DNA of 7,450 nt. Source: Bacillota bacterium. GTDB taxonomy: Bacteria; Bacillota_I; Bacilli_A; RFN20; CAG-826. The notes below the pieces were generated by a model. The model did not search any database. It was given only the letters and a program-made list of their open reading frames with translations, and was not told where the DNA came from. The DNA lies in assembly GCA_023396795.1 (NCBI GenBank), contig JAEWUY010000033.1, forward strand, positions 1 through 7,450, given 5' to 3'. The first letter of the stretch is position 1; every line of letters starts with the position of its first letter. The translations under genes were made by a program, and so were the position numbers. Shown here piece by piece: positions 1-5,893 of the stretch.

Positions 1-1017
1 GCGAATTCACTTTACAAGATTGGTAAAAAGGCTAAAGGCGCGATTAATCGAGCTGGGCAACAAATATTACGAATATTGAACTTTGATAGTCATGAAATTA
101 TTTTCACTAGCTGCGCGACAGAAGCGAATAATTTGGTAATTAAAGGCGTAATTGAAAGCTTTAAAGGAAGAAAAAAACGTATTATTACGACCATGTTTGA
201 ACATTCTTCAATCATTGGACCAATTAACGCTTTACAAAAAAACGGTTATTTAGTCAGCGTTGTTCGTCATAACGAAAATGGGCAAGTTGATTTAGAGGAT
301 TTGCAAAAACTTCTTAGCGAAGATGTTGCGTTAGTTTCAATTGGATCGGTTAACTCCGAAATTGGCATTCGTCAACCCATTGAACAAATTGCCGAAATAG
401 TTCACGAAGCAGGAAGCCTTCTTCACTGTGACGCAACGCAAAGTATTGGCAAAGAAATTGTTAATCTTAATGTGGTTGACTACGTAACTTTTTCCGCACA
501 TAAATTTTATGGCGTCAAGGGTATCGGCGCGCTTGTTAAACGTTATAGTGCTCCTCTTTCATCGCAAATTAAAGGCGGAAACAGCACAACTATTTATCGT
601 TCAGGAACACCGGCGACTCCTTTAATTCTTTCTTTAAAGAAAGCTTTACAATTAATATATAAAAATCATGACCGAAAATATCAAAAAGTTAAAACTTTAA
701 ATGCTTTTCTACGTCGAAGGCTGACAAAAATCGCAAACGTAGTTATTAATAGCCCGGTTGGAGGACTCCCTCACATTCTGAATTTTAGCATTATAGGCTA
801 TCCTAGCCGTAAGATGATTAGGGAGTTATCAAAACTTGATATTTATGTTTCTAATCATAGCGCTTGTGCAAGCAATACAAGCAAGTCACAAGCCATTTTA
901 GCCTTAACAAACGATCAAAAACGGGCATCTTCAAGTCTGCGTGTAAGTTTGTCCCATTTGACAACCAAATTAGAATTACGAATGTTTTTAGCCTCTCTTA
1001 AAAAGGTGGCGGGATAA
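1..1017 (+). CDS. Cysteine desulfurase (NifS/IscS-like, class V aminotransferase), 5' partial
   Basis: The frame is open from base 1, so the gene begins before the window. The TTG at 76 is an internal codon, because the family-like residues SLYKIGKKAKGAINRA are already encoded upstream of it. These PLP enzymes take sulfur from L-cysteine, leaving alanine and an enzyme persulfide used for Fe-S clusters, tRNA thiolation or other sulfur transfer. Visible signatures are TEANN (PLP phosphate region), HCDATQSIGK (Asp and Gln contacting PLP), SAHKFYG with the Schiff-base Lys at codon 168 (base 502), and SNHSACAS with the persulfide Cys at codon 289 (base 865). The visible 338 codons suggest that roughly 40-50 N-terminal residues are missing compared with a typical protein of about 380. 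The active-site loop does not read as classic IscS (SSGSACTS), so I give no symbol. The gene is followed after 3 nt by a thioredoxin gene, suggesting one transcript. Confidence 0.93.
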   Translation, partial: ANSLYKIGKKAKGAINRAGQQILRILNFDSHEIIFTSCATEANNLVIKGVIESFKGRKKRIITTMFEHSSIIGPINALQKNGYLVSVVRHNENGQVDLEDLQKLLSEDVALVSIGSVNSEIGIRQPIEQIAEIVHEAGSLLHCDATQSIGKEIVNLNVVDYVTFSAHKFYGVKGIGALVKRYSAPLSSQIKGGNSTTIYRSGTPATPLILSLKKALQLIYKNHDRKYQKVKTLNAFLRRRLTKIANVVINSPVGGLPHILNFSIIGYPSRKMIRELSKLDIYVSNHSACASNTSKSQAILALTNDQKRASSSLRVSLSHLTTKLELRMFLASLKKVAG

Positions 1018-1020
1018 ATT

Positions 1021-1290
1021 ATGAAAGCTGTTATCATTTCCGCTGTTTGGTGTCCCTCGTGCTTAATTATGATTGGTCGTTATCATGAACTCCGTGATAT
1101 GCATCCAGATATCGAATTTATAGAATTTGATTATGACGACGATAAAGACGCCGTAGCCAAACACAAGGTTTGGAAAACACTGCCTGTGATGATTTTGTAT
1201 ATTGATGATTTAGAAGTAGCACGCTTTATTGGTGAAAAATCGTTAAAAGAACTTTCCTCGAAAATTGAGGAATTGAAAAATGATAAGTAA
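1021..1290 (+). CDS. Small thioredoxin-like protein (WCPSC active site)
   Basis: This is an 89-residue thioredoxin-fold protein. A beta strand (residues 2-8) leads into W10-C11-P12-S13-C14, the CxxC redox pair. The TLP motif with the cis-proline at P55 follows, then a strand pair and a C-terminal helix. The length is slightly short of a classic thioredoxin (about 105) because the first helix/strand is missing, as in many thioredoxin-like family proteins. There is no signal peptide, so it should act in the cytoplasm. The start is ATG at 1021, with AGGTGG at 1004-1009 inside the end of the desulfurase gene. Its end overlaps the next gene by 11 nt, which implies translational coupling. Its likely role is to reduce a partner encoded nearby: the membrane CcdA-like protein, the persulfide of the desulfurase, or the peroxiredoxin. 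Which one is not shown by the sequence. Confidence 0.88.
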   Translation: MKAVIISAVWCPSCLIMIGRYHELRDMHPDIEFIEFDYDDDKDAVAKHKVWKTLPVMILYIDDLEVARFIGEKSLKELSSKIEELKNDK

Positions 1291-2536
1291 ATGGCAGAAA
1301 TTATTATTTGCCGTTGCTTCTGTTTTTTTGCTGTCATCAAGTGGCGGTGATTTTTCTTCTCAAGAACCTGCCGCAAGACTTGAACCAATTAATGAGGTTA
1401 ATTTGCATTTTTTTTATAGTGAATACTGCGCCCATTGTAGTGAAGAAAAAATCTTTTTGGACGAAATAAAAGACGATTATGAAAATCTTACTATTATTCC
1501 TTACTTAACTGACTCGCTTTTAGGCGAAGGAGGGGCGAATCCTGATTATTCGCGTAACATTCAACTATTAGAAGATGTTGCTGATGTTTTTGATATTACT
1601 GCTGGCGTTCCGTTAACGGTTATTAACGGCAAAGCCTTTTTGGGGTTTAACGCCGCCATTGAATATTCGATTCCTAAATATATTGAAAAGTACTCAGAAT
1701 TTCCTCAAGCCGATGTTGTAAGCAAAATAATTAATGACGAAGATATTGTTGAAGGCGATATCGATCGAAGCGAGTTAGAATTAATTGAACTACCGTTAAT
1801 TGGGGTTGTCGATCCCAAAACAATTTCGCTTGGAGTTGTGGCGATAGTATTGGGTTTTGTCGATGGATTCAATCCGTGTGCGATGTGGGTCTTACTCTTT
1901 CTTATTTCGCTTTTGCTACCTAATGGTGACCGAAAGAGAATTTTTATTCTGGGTGGAGTCTTTCTATTGACGTCAGCCTTGTTCTATTTTGCTTTGATGA
2001 TGGCTTGGATAAACACTGTCGTCCTTGTAGCTGCTAACTTAGCGTTTCGAATTATTGTTGGCGTCTTTGCATTATCCGCAGGAGGCTTTAACCTTTATCA
2101 ATTTATCAAAAACGTTCGCCAAAAAGATGTGGGTTGTGAAGTAACCGACGAGAAGCAGCGCACCAAAATAATGGAACGCGTCAAAAGGATTATCAATCAA
2201 AATAAGTTGATTCTAGCTTTGCTAGGAGTCATTGTATTAGCCTTAATTGTCAATTTTATTGAATTAGCGTGTTCGGCGGGTCTACCATTAGTTTTTGCAA
2301 ATATTTTAGCCCTGAATGGTTTGGGTGGTTGGTCAAGTCTTGGTTATGTTTTGATTTATATTTTCTTCTTTATTTTAGATGACTTAATCGTTTTTACCAT
2401 CGTCATGTTGACTCTTAAAATTAAAGTTATTTCAAATAAAATCACCCGATATAATCATTTGGTTGGTGGGCTTATAATGGTGGCGATTGGCATTCTTGTA
2501 ATCTTTTTTCCAGCTATTTTGCAATTCAATTTTTGA
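1280..2536 (+). CDS. Membrane thiol-redox protein: N-terminal thioredoxin-like domain fused to CcdA/DsbD-like transmembrane domain
   Basis: This 418-residue protein begins with a hydrophobic signal or anchor segment (about residues 8-21) without a lipobox Cys. An extracytoplasmic thioredoxin/glutaredoxin-like domain follows (about 40-140) with C50-A-H-C53 and a cis-Pro in GVPLTVING (P111). After a linker, about six hydrophobic segments follow (about 184-212, 220-241, 248-272, 308-345, 354-378, 394-414). The membrane part carries FNPC at C200 and ELACSAGLP at C331. These two cysteines match the pair that CcdA/DsbD membrane domains use to carry electrons across the membrane. The inferred role is to accept electrons from a cytoplasmic thioredoxin, plausibly the product of the overlapping upstream gene, and pass them to the external CxxC domain. 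The start ATG at 1280 has GAGG at 1267-1270. The domain order (thioredoxin first, no C-terminal gamma domain) differs from classical DsbD. Its partners outside the cell are unknown. Confidence 0.85.
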   Translation: MISKWQKLLFAVASVFLLSSSGGDFSSQEPAARLEPINEVNLHFFYSEYCAHCSEEKIFLDEIKDDYENLTIIPYLTDSLLGEGGANPDYSRNIQLLEDVADVFDITAGVPLTVINGKAFLGFNAAIEYSIPKYIEKYSEFPQADVVSKIINDEDIVEGDIDRSELELIELPLIGVVDPKTISLGVVAIVLGFVDGFNPCAMWVLLFLISLLLPNGDRKRIFILGGVFLLTSALFYFALMMAWINTVVLVAANLAFRIIVGVFALSAGGFNLYQFIKNVRQKDVGCEVTDEKQRTKIMERVKRIINQNKLILALLGVIVLALIVNFIELACSAGLPLVFANILALNGLGGWSSLGYVLIYIFFFILDDLIVFTIVMLTLKIKVISNKITRYNHLVGGLIMVAIGILVIFFPAILQFNF

Positions 2537-2537
2537 T

Positions 2538-2569
2538 CGATAAGCATATTGCTTAGTTTATCGTTTAAT
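2538..2569 (+). terminator. Weak terminator-like hairpin after the CcdA-like gene
   Basis: CGATAA at 2538-2543 can pair with TTATCG at 2558-2563, and GCA at 2544-2546 with TGC at 2550-2552. This leaves a three-base loop and a five-base bulge. The short run TTTAATT follows directly. It lies 1 nt after the TGA stop, as expected for an intrinsic terminator, but the stem is AT-rich and bulged, so termination may be partial. Confidence 0.4.
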
Positions 2570-2592
2570 TCTTGATAAAATATAAATATAAA
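2564..2592 (+). promoter_or_regulatory. Possible promoter for the peroxiredoxin gene
   Basis: TTTAAT at 2564-2569 and TATAAA at 2587-2592 are 17 nt apart, giving a weak -35 and an acceptable -10. The surrounding DNA is very AT-rich, so other registers are possible (for instance TTGATA at 2572 as an alternative -35 without a good -10). A promoter here is expected because a terminator-like hairpin precedes it and a separate leader follows. Confidence 0.3.
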
Positions 2593-2593
2593 T

Positions 2594-2612
2594 GTCATGG
2601 TTTAACTGTGAC
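2594..2612. promoter_or_regulatory. Operator-like palindrome upstream of the peroxiredoxin gene
   Basis: The 19-bp sequence reads GTCA tg GTT t AAC tg TGAC. It is symmetric about T2603, with 14 of the 18 flanking positions matching their complement. The central spacer of one base is too short for an RNA hairpin loop, so a dimeric DNA-binding protein is the more natural reader. It lies just after the putative -10 and before the ribosome binding site, a position suited to repression. It does not match the PerR, Rex or FNR consensus as I know them. Confidence 0.4.
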
Positions 2613-2637
2613 ACAACATAAATAAGGAGAATAAAAC

Positions 2638-3315
2638 ATGGAAGAAACTGTCTACAGCATGCCTTTAATTGGCGACAAGGCTCCGGCTTTTAAGGCCGTA
2701 ACCACGCAGGGAATGATTAATTTCCCCGAAGACTACAAAGGAAAATGGGTTATCCTTTTCTCGCACCCCGCAGATTTTACCCCTGTCTGCACGACTGAAT
2801 TCATGACTTTTGCTTCGATGGCGGATGAGTTCAAAGCCCTTAATACCGAGTTAGTCGGATTATCGGTTGATTCACTATACGCTCACATCGCTTGGCTCAG
2901 AAAAATTCAGGAAATTGAATGGAAGAACTATAAAAAGGTCGAAGTTAAGTTCCCATTAATTGAAGACATTCGTATGGATGTGGCAAGAAAATATGGAATG
3001 ATTCAACCTGGTCAATCTAATACTCAAGCTGTTCGCGCCGTCTTTGTTGTTGATCCTAACGGTATTGTACGCACCATTTTATATTACCCACTTTCAATGG
3101 GCCGTAATTTTGATGAGATTAGACGTATTATTCAAGCTTTACAAAAAGCCGATAATGATAAAGTCGCCACACCAGCTGACTGGCGTCCAGGCGATGATGT
3201 TATTATTCCGACCCCTGGGTCCTGTGGAACCGCTAAAGAACGTATGGAAGACAAATCAGACGACAAGTATTGTCTTGACTGGTTTATGTGTTTCAAACGC
3301 GAAGGCAAAAAGTAA
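2638..3315 (+). CDS. Peroxiredoxin, Prx6 / archaeal thioredoxin-peroxidase type
   Basis: This 225-residue cytosolic peroxidase reduces H2O2 and organic peroxides through a reactive cysteine. The peroxidatic Cys is C51 in HPADFTPVCTTEF, with the supporting Pro and Thr in place. The thioredoxin-fold core continues through GLSVDSLYAHIAWL and FPLIEDIRMDVARKYGM, and the conserved Arg lies in AVRAVFVVDPNG. The long C-terminal extension ends in YCLDWFMCF (C212 and C218). This resembles the CLDWWFCW segment of archaeal peroxiredoxins such as that of Aeropyrum, where such cysteines form a disulfide with the peroxidatic Cys. It is therefore probably a 2-Cys-mechanism Prx6-like enzyme. An additional C196 sits in PGSCGT. 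The start ATG is at 2638, with AAGGAGA at 2624-2630. The two thioredoxin-type proteins encoded just upstream include a plausible cytosolic reductant. It is monocistronic by appearance, ending at a strong terminator. Confidence 0.95.
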   Translation: MEETVYSMPLIGDKAPAFKAVTTQGMINFPEDYKGKWVILFSHPADFTPVCTTEFMTFASMADEFKALNTELVGLSVDSLYAHIAWLRKIQEIEWKNYKKVEVKFPLIEDIRMDVARKYGMIQPGQSNTQAVRAVFVVDPNGIVRTILYYPLSMGRNFDEIRRIIQALQKADNDKVATPADWRPGDDVIIPTPGSCGTAKERMEDKSDDKYCLDWFMCFKREGKK

Positions 3316-3330
3316 TTCAGAAATTAATAA

Positions 3331-3365
3331 AAAATACATCGGCAACCGCTGATGTATTTTTCTTT
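3331..3365. terminator. Bidirectional intrinsic terminator between convergent genes
   Basis: A 13-bp stem pairs 3331-3343 with 3348-3360 (one G-U pair), closed by the loop AACC. On the + strand it is followed by a T-rich tract (TTTT TCTTTTT across 3357-3367). On the - strand the A-rich stretch before it becomes a T tract. It can therefore terminate both the peroxiredoxin transcript and the opposing amr transcript. Confidence 0.88.
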
Positions 3366-4751
3366 TTACTTGTGGCGAACGACTTCAAAGCGCTCAAGAG
3401 TATAAGGTTCGGTTTTCTTAATTCCGGCCTTTCTTAAAACAATGTCCATTTGTTCCTCGACACTATCAACACCTTCGAGATTTGGCAGTAATAAGCCACT
3501 CCTTCCTTTGTGTCGGACGATTACACCATATTTTTTAACATCTAACTGTTGAGGCGAAGAAATTTTTTCTGGGCTGTTTAATATATCCACGCTATAAACG
3601 AGTTCTGATAGCTCGTTCGCCTCAACCGGATCAAAACGCGGATCTTCACATCCAGCGGAAATGGCATTTTGAACAATTTCTTCTTCTAGTGAGTTAGTTG
3701 TGGGCATAATTGTTCCAATGCAACCACGCAATGAACCATGCTTTTTCAAAGACACAAAAACACCGGCTTTTTGATTTAGCAAGCGTGTCTCGATTTTATC
3801 TTTAGGCAACCTTGAACCATTTAATACATAGTATTCAAGACTTTGTCTTGCCAAAGCAACATAAGGATCTTCATCTTTTCGAATCGCGGATAAACGTCTT
3901 TCTTCGTCTTTTTGATGCTTATCACCATAATTGCGACTATCGTCACCGCTTTTTATTTCAAAAGACGCAACGGCATAGCCCACACCAAACGGACCCTCAT
4001 ATGAAAGAAGTTTGGCTTCAATCGCCATCTTATCGAGGAAACCAGCCAAAATCATCAATGAACGGAAACCGCATTCTCCTGCCCCTTCGATAATTACGGG
4101 ATCGATTGTAAAAAGATCTAAAAAATTACCGTGATTTAAAATCTCGCAAATCTTTTGATCAAAAAGAGGCCCTTCTTTAGCAAAGCCATATGGCCCATTA
4201 TTTTTAAGCATGTGTGACAAATCGCCACTAGCGATAAGCACATAACGCTTTTCGGGATTATTATTTACGGCTTCTTGAATTAGTTTTCCGTAGTTATAGT
4301 GGGCCAAAAAGGACATGCCGGAAAACGACAGACGAACAATATCATATTTAGGAATATATTTATTGATAAAATACATTGGAATCATAACACCATGATCCAA
4401 TTTTGAACTTTGTCTACCGAGCGTTCCGGCACGAATATTTTGTGCTTCGGCAAGTTGCTCTAATTGATTAATAAAATTAACATCACTATTTTGTTTAAAA
4501 ATTATCTCCGGAGCATGGAACTGTGATAAATCGCCTTTATTTTTTATACTTTTTTCGACATGAAAATAGTCCTCGTAAGTCAAAGCATGAGGTGATATAA
4601 AAATAATGGTATGTGGTTTAAAATCCGCAATCTCTTTGGCAATCGTTTCATAAGCACTTATTGTTTTTTGAATGCCGAATTGTTCACCGCGACCGATTTC
4701 GGGAATTATTAGTGGTGGGTGGGGCACAAAATAGGCTTTTGCGTTTTTCAT
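3366..4751 (-). CDS. amrA: AmmeMemoRadiSam system protein: Memo-like (B) domain fused to AMMECR1 (A) domain
   Basis: From the preferred start this is a 461-residue two-domain fusion. The N-terminal part (about residues 5-266) is a Memo/LigB-like class III extradiol-dioxygenase fold: VPHPPLIIPEIG, SPHA, LDHG, SGDLSH and GAGECGFRS supply the His and Cys residues typical of the Memo metal or substrate pocket. A charged linker (about 267-293) leads to an AMMECR1 domain with LRGCIGT, GCEDPRF and a GLLLPNLEG segment. In many genomes these domains are two proteins beside a radical SAM enzyme. The biochemical role of the trio is not settled, although iron binding and radical chemistry are proposed. 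I prefer ATG at 4751: AGGAA lies about 9 nt before it, and it follows the amrS stop by one base. The upstream ATG at 4760 would add MFK and overlap amrS by 8 nt, but its Shine-Dalgarno would be too close. The gene ends at the shared terminator. Confidence 0.9.
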   Translation of the reverse strand: MKNAKAYFVPHPPLIIPEIGRGEQFGIQKTISAYETIAKEIADFKPHTIIFISPHALTYEDYFHVEKSIKNKGDLSQFHAPEIIFKQNSDVNFINQLEQLAEAQNIRAGTLGRQSSKLDHGVMIPMYFINKYIPKYDIVRLSFSGMSFLAHYNYGKLIQEAVNNNPEKRYVLIASGDLSHMLKNNGPYGFAKEGPLFDQKICEILNHGNFLDLFTIDPVIIEGAGECGFRSLMILAGFLDKMAIEAKLLSYEGPFGVGYAVASFEIKSGDDSRNYGDKHQKDEERRLSAIRKDEDPYVALARQSLEYYVLNGSRLPKDKIETRLLNQKAGVFVSLKKHGSLRGCIGTIMPTTNSLEEEIVQNAISAGCEDPRFDPVEANELSELVYSVDILNSPEKISSPQQLDVKKYGVIVRHKGRSGLLLPNLEGVDSVEEQMDIVLRKAGIKKTEPYTLERFEVVRHK

Positions 4752-4752
4752 T

Positions 4753-5625
4753 TTAAACATTTCCTAAATGAATATATTTAATTCCCGCAAGCTTGCCTAT
4801 GTCTCGTGCTAAATGGAGTGATTCAAGAGGTGTAATCTTTTTGTCGAGCATTCGCCAAGCTGGAAAGAAGCGACTGATGTGCCATGGTACATCGCATCCA
4901 ACAGTCGATACAATGGCAATGACTAGTTCTTCGATTTGCGACTTTGCATCATTAAGCCCAGGAATTAACAGCGTTGTAAGTTCAAGATGAATATGAGCCT
5001 TTTGCATAGTTTTCAGATTATTTAGTATGGTTTTTAAGTTTCCGCCACAATGTTTTTGATAAAATTCATCATTCGGGCCTTTGATGTCGATATTGGCGGC
5101 GTCAATATAAGGAAGAAGAAGTTCAAGCGATTGTTCACTCATAAAACCATTGCTTACCCAAACGTTTTTGAGTCCTTTTTGATGCGCTAATTTCATTGTT
5201 TCCAAAGCGTATTCTAAAAACACTGTTGGCTCACTATATGTATAAGCAATCGAAGGTGTAGAAAATTTTATAGCCCGTTGAACGTGTTCCTCGGGAGTAA
5301 CTTCCTCGCCCTCAACAACGAATTCGTTATGAGGAGTTTGCGATATATCATAATTTTGACACCAAAGGCAGTGCATATTGCAACCGACAGCGGCAAAAGA
5401 GTAGACTTCGCTTTTTGGCAAAAAATGATATAGAGGTTTCTTTTCGATTGGATCGATAGCTGCCGCAACACAAAGTCCATAGTTTAAAGAATATAGCGTG
5501 CCTCCAACATTAGAACGAACGCGACAAAACCCACGCTTTCCCAACGCAATTAAACAGTGGTGGGCGCATGCGTCACAACGAACGTTGCCATTTGGCAACT
5601 TAGTATAGAGCAAAGCTTCTTTCAT
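4753..5625 (-). CDS. amrS: AmmeMemoRadiSam system radical SAM enzyme
   Basis: This 290-residue radical SAM protein is related to pyruvate-formate-lyase activating enzymes. The cluster motif is GCNMHCLWCQN (C82, C86, C89; CX3CX2C), which binds the 4Fe-4S that cleaves S-adenosylmethionine. Before it lies the family-specific Cys block CDACAHHC...GKRGFC (C17, C20, C24, C34), which may bind another metal or cluster. YTYSEPTVFLEY, VWVSNGF, ANIDIKG and WHISRFFPAW follow the radical SAM barrel. The protein stops at HLGNV, so it lacks the Cys-rich tail that longer members carry after this motif. It leads the two-gene amr operon, with the fused A/B gene starting at its stop codon. The start is ATG at 5625; KEALLY matches usual family N-termini. 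No clear Shine-Dalgarno is seen, and TACAAT (reverse of 5633-5638) sits only 7 nt before the ATG, so a leaderless mRNA is possible. The substrate is unknown. Confidence 0.93.
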   Translation of the reverse strand: MKEALLYTKLPNGNVRCDACAHHCLIALGKRGFCRVRSNVGGTLYSLNYGLCVAAAIDPIEKKPLYHFLPKSEVYSFAAVGCNMHCLWCQNYDISQTPHNEFVVEGEEVTPEEHVQRAIKFSTPSIAYTYSEPTVFLEYALETMKLAHQKGLKNVWVSNGFMSEQSLELLLPYIDAANIDIKGPNDEFYQKHCGGNLKTILNNLKTMQKAHIHLELTTLLIPGLNDAKSQIEELVIAIVSTVGCDVPWHISRFFPAWRMLDKKITPLESLHLARDIGKLAGIKYIHLGNV

Positions 5626-5702
5626 TAATTTTATTGTACTCGATTTCGCATTTTTATAGTATTTTGATTTCCTTTCCGAAAACGGTTACAAGCAAATAAT
5701 TT

Positions 5703-5730
5703 TTGAATAGATATTTGAATTATGTATAAT
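5703..5730 (+). promoter_or_regulatory. Sigma-A-type promoter for the ribozyme-glnN transcript
   Basis: TTGAAT at 5703-5708 (four of six consensus positions) and a perfect TATAAT at 5725-5730 are separated by 16 nt. Transcription would start near 5737, about 46 nt before the ribozyme cleavage site and about 320 nt before the glnN start codon. No GlnR/TnrA-type box (TGTNA-N7-TNACA) was found near it. This is the best promoter in the 431-nt gap between the divergent amrS and glnN genes. Confidence 0.62.
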
Positions 5731-5736
5731 GTGAGA

Positions 5737-5782
5737 CAAGATGGAACAAAAAGGAGGTTAATCCATTATTCACTAAAATGTA
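5737..5782 (+). other. Leader segment 5' of the ribozyme, with orphan Shine-Dalgarno and a 6-codon frame
   Basis: This is the stretch that ribozyme cleavage would release. It holds an excellent Shine-Dalgarno (AAGGAGGT at 5751-5758) with no ATG, GTG or TTG at a normal distance after it. The only later ATG (5778) is directly followed by TAG. A tiny frame, ATG at 5741 to TAA at 5761 (MEQKGG), runs through the Shine-Dalgarno itself but has none of its own. Coding is doubtful. A ribosome-binding or RNA-stabilising role is an alternative. Confidence 0.3.
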
Positions 5783-5893
5783 GCGCCTGGCCCTCTTTAA
5801 ATAGGGTGACGAGGAACAAGGTTTTCGAAAGATTCGGCGGGTGCCTTGTCGGCCCAAGCGGTCGTTAGAAAAGGGACAAATTCATAGAGCCCT
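5775..5893 (+). ncRNA. glmS-type self-cleaving ribozyme (glucosamine-6-phosphate riboswitch) in the glnN leader
   Basis: The conserved blocks of the glmS ribozyme appear in order: AGCGCCTGG at 5782-5790 with the expected cleavage between A5782 and G5783; a short P1 hairpin (CCCT 5791-5794 with AGGG 5803-5806); TGACGAGG at 5807-5814 containing the catalytic-G region; ACAAGG 5816-5821 pairing with CCTTGT 5844-5849; GGTTTTCGA and TCGGCGGGTGCC between those arms. CGCC 5784-5787 can pair with GGCG 5836-5839 as the core pseudoknot. A P3-like stem follows (CGGCC 5850-5854 with GGTCG 5860-5864), then GTTAGA, then a short P4 (AGGG 5872-5875 with CCCT 5890-5893) containing CATAGAGC. In known cases the RNA cuts itself when it binds glucosamine-6-phosphate, and the downstream product is degraded, lowering expression. 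P1 and P4 are short compared with well-studied examples. It is unusual that the following gene is glutamine synthetase and not glmS. Confidence 0.88.

Noticed and set aside
76..78. TTG as the start of the cysteine desulfurase
   Set aside because: Family-like residues are encoded in frame all the way back to base 1, so the gene is cut by the window edge.
1131..1388. Antisense open frame opposite the thioredoxin and membrane genes
   Set aside because: Low-complexity residues without a recognisable domain, and it overlaps two well-supported genes. The frames at 3044-3352, 3812-4093, 4793-4990, 5268-5480, 6160-6396, 6527-6733, 7068-7250 and 7108-7416 are rejected for the same reason.
2531..2540. 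TGA read as Trp, as in many Mollicutes
   Set aside because: The TGA at 2534 ends the membrane protein at a natural point before a hairpin, and Trp is encoded by TGG throughout.
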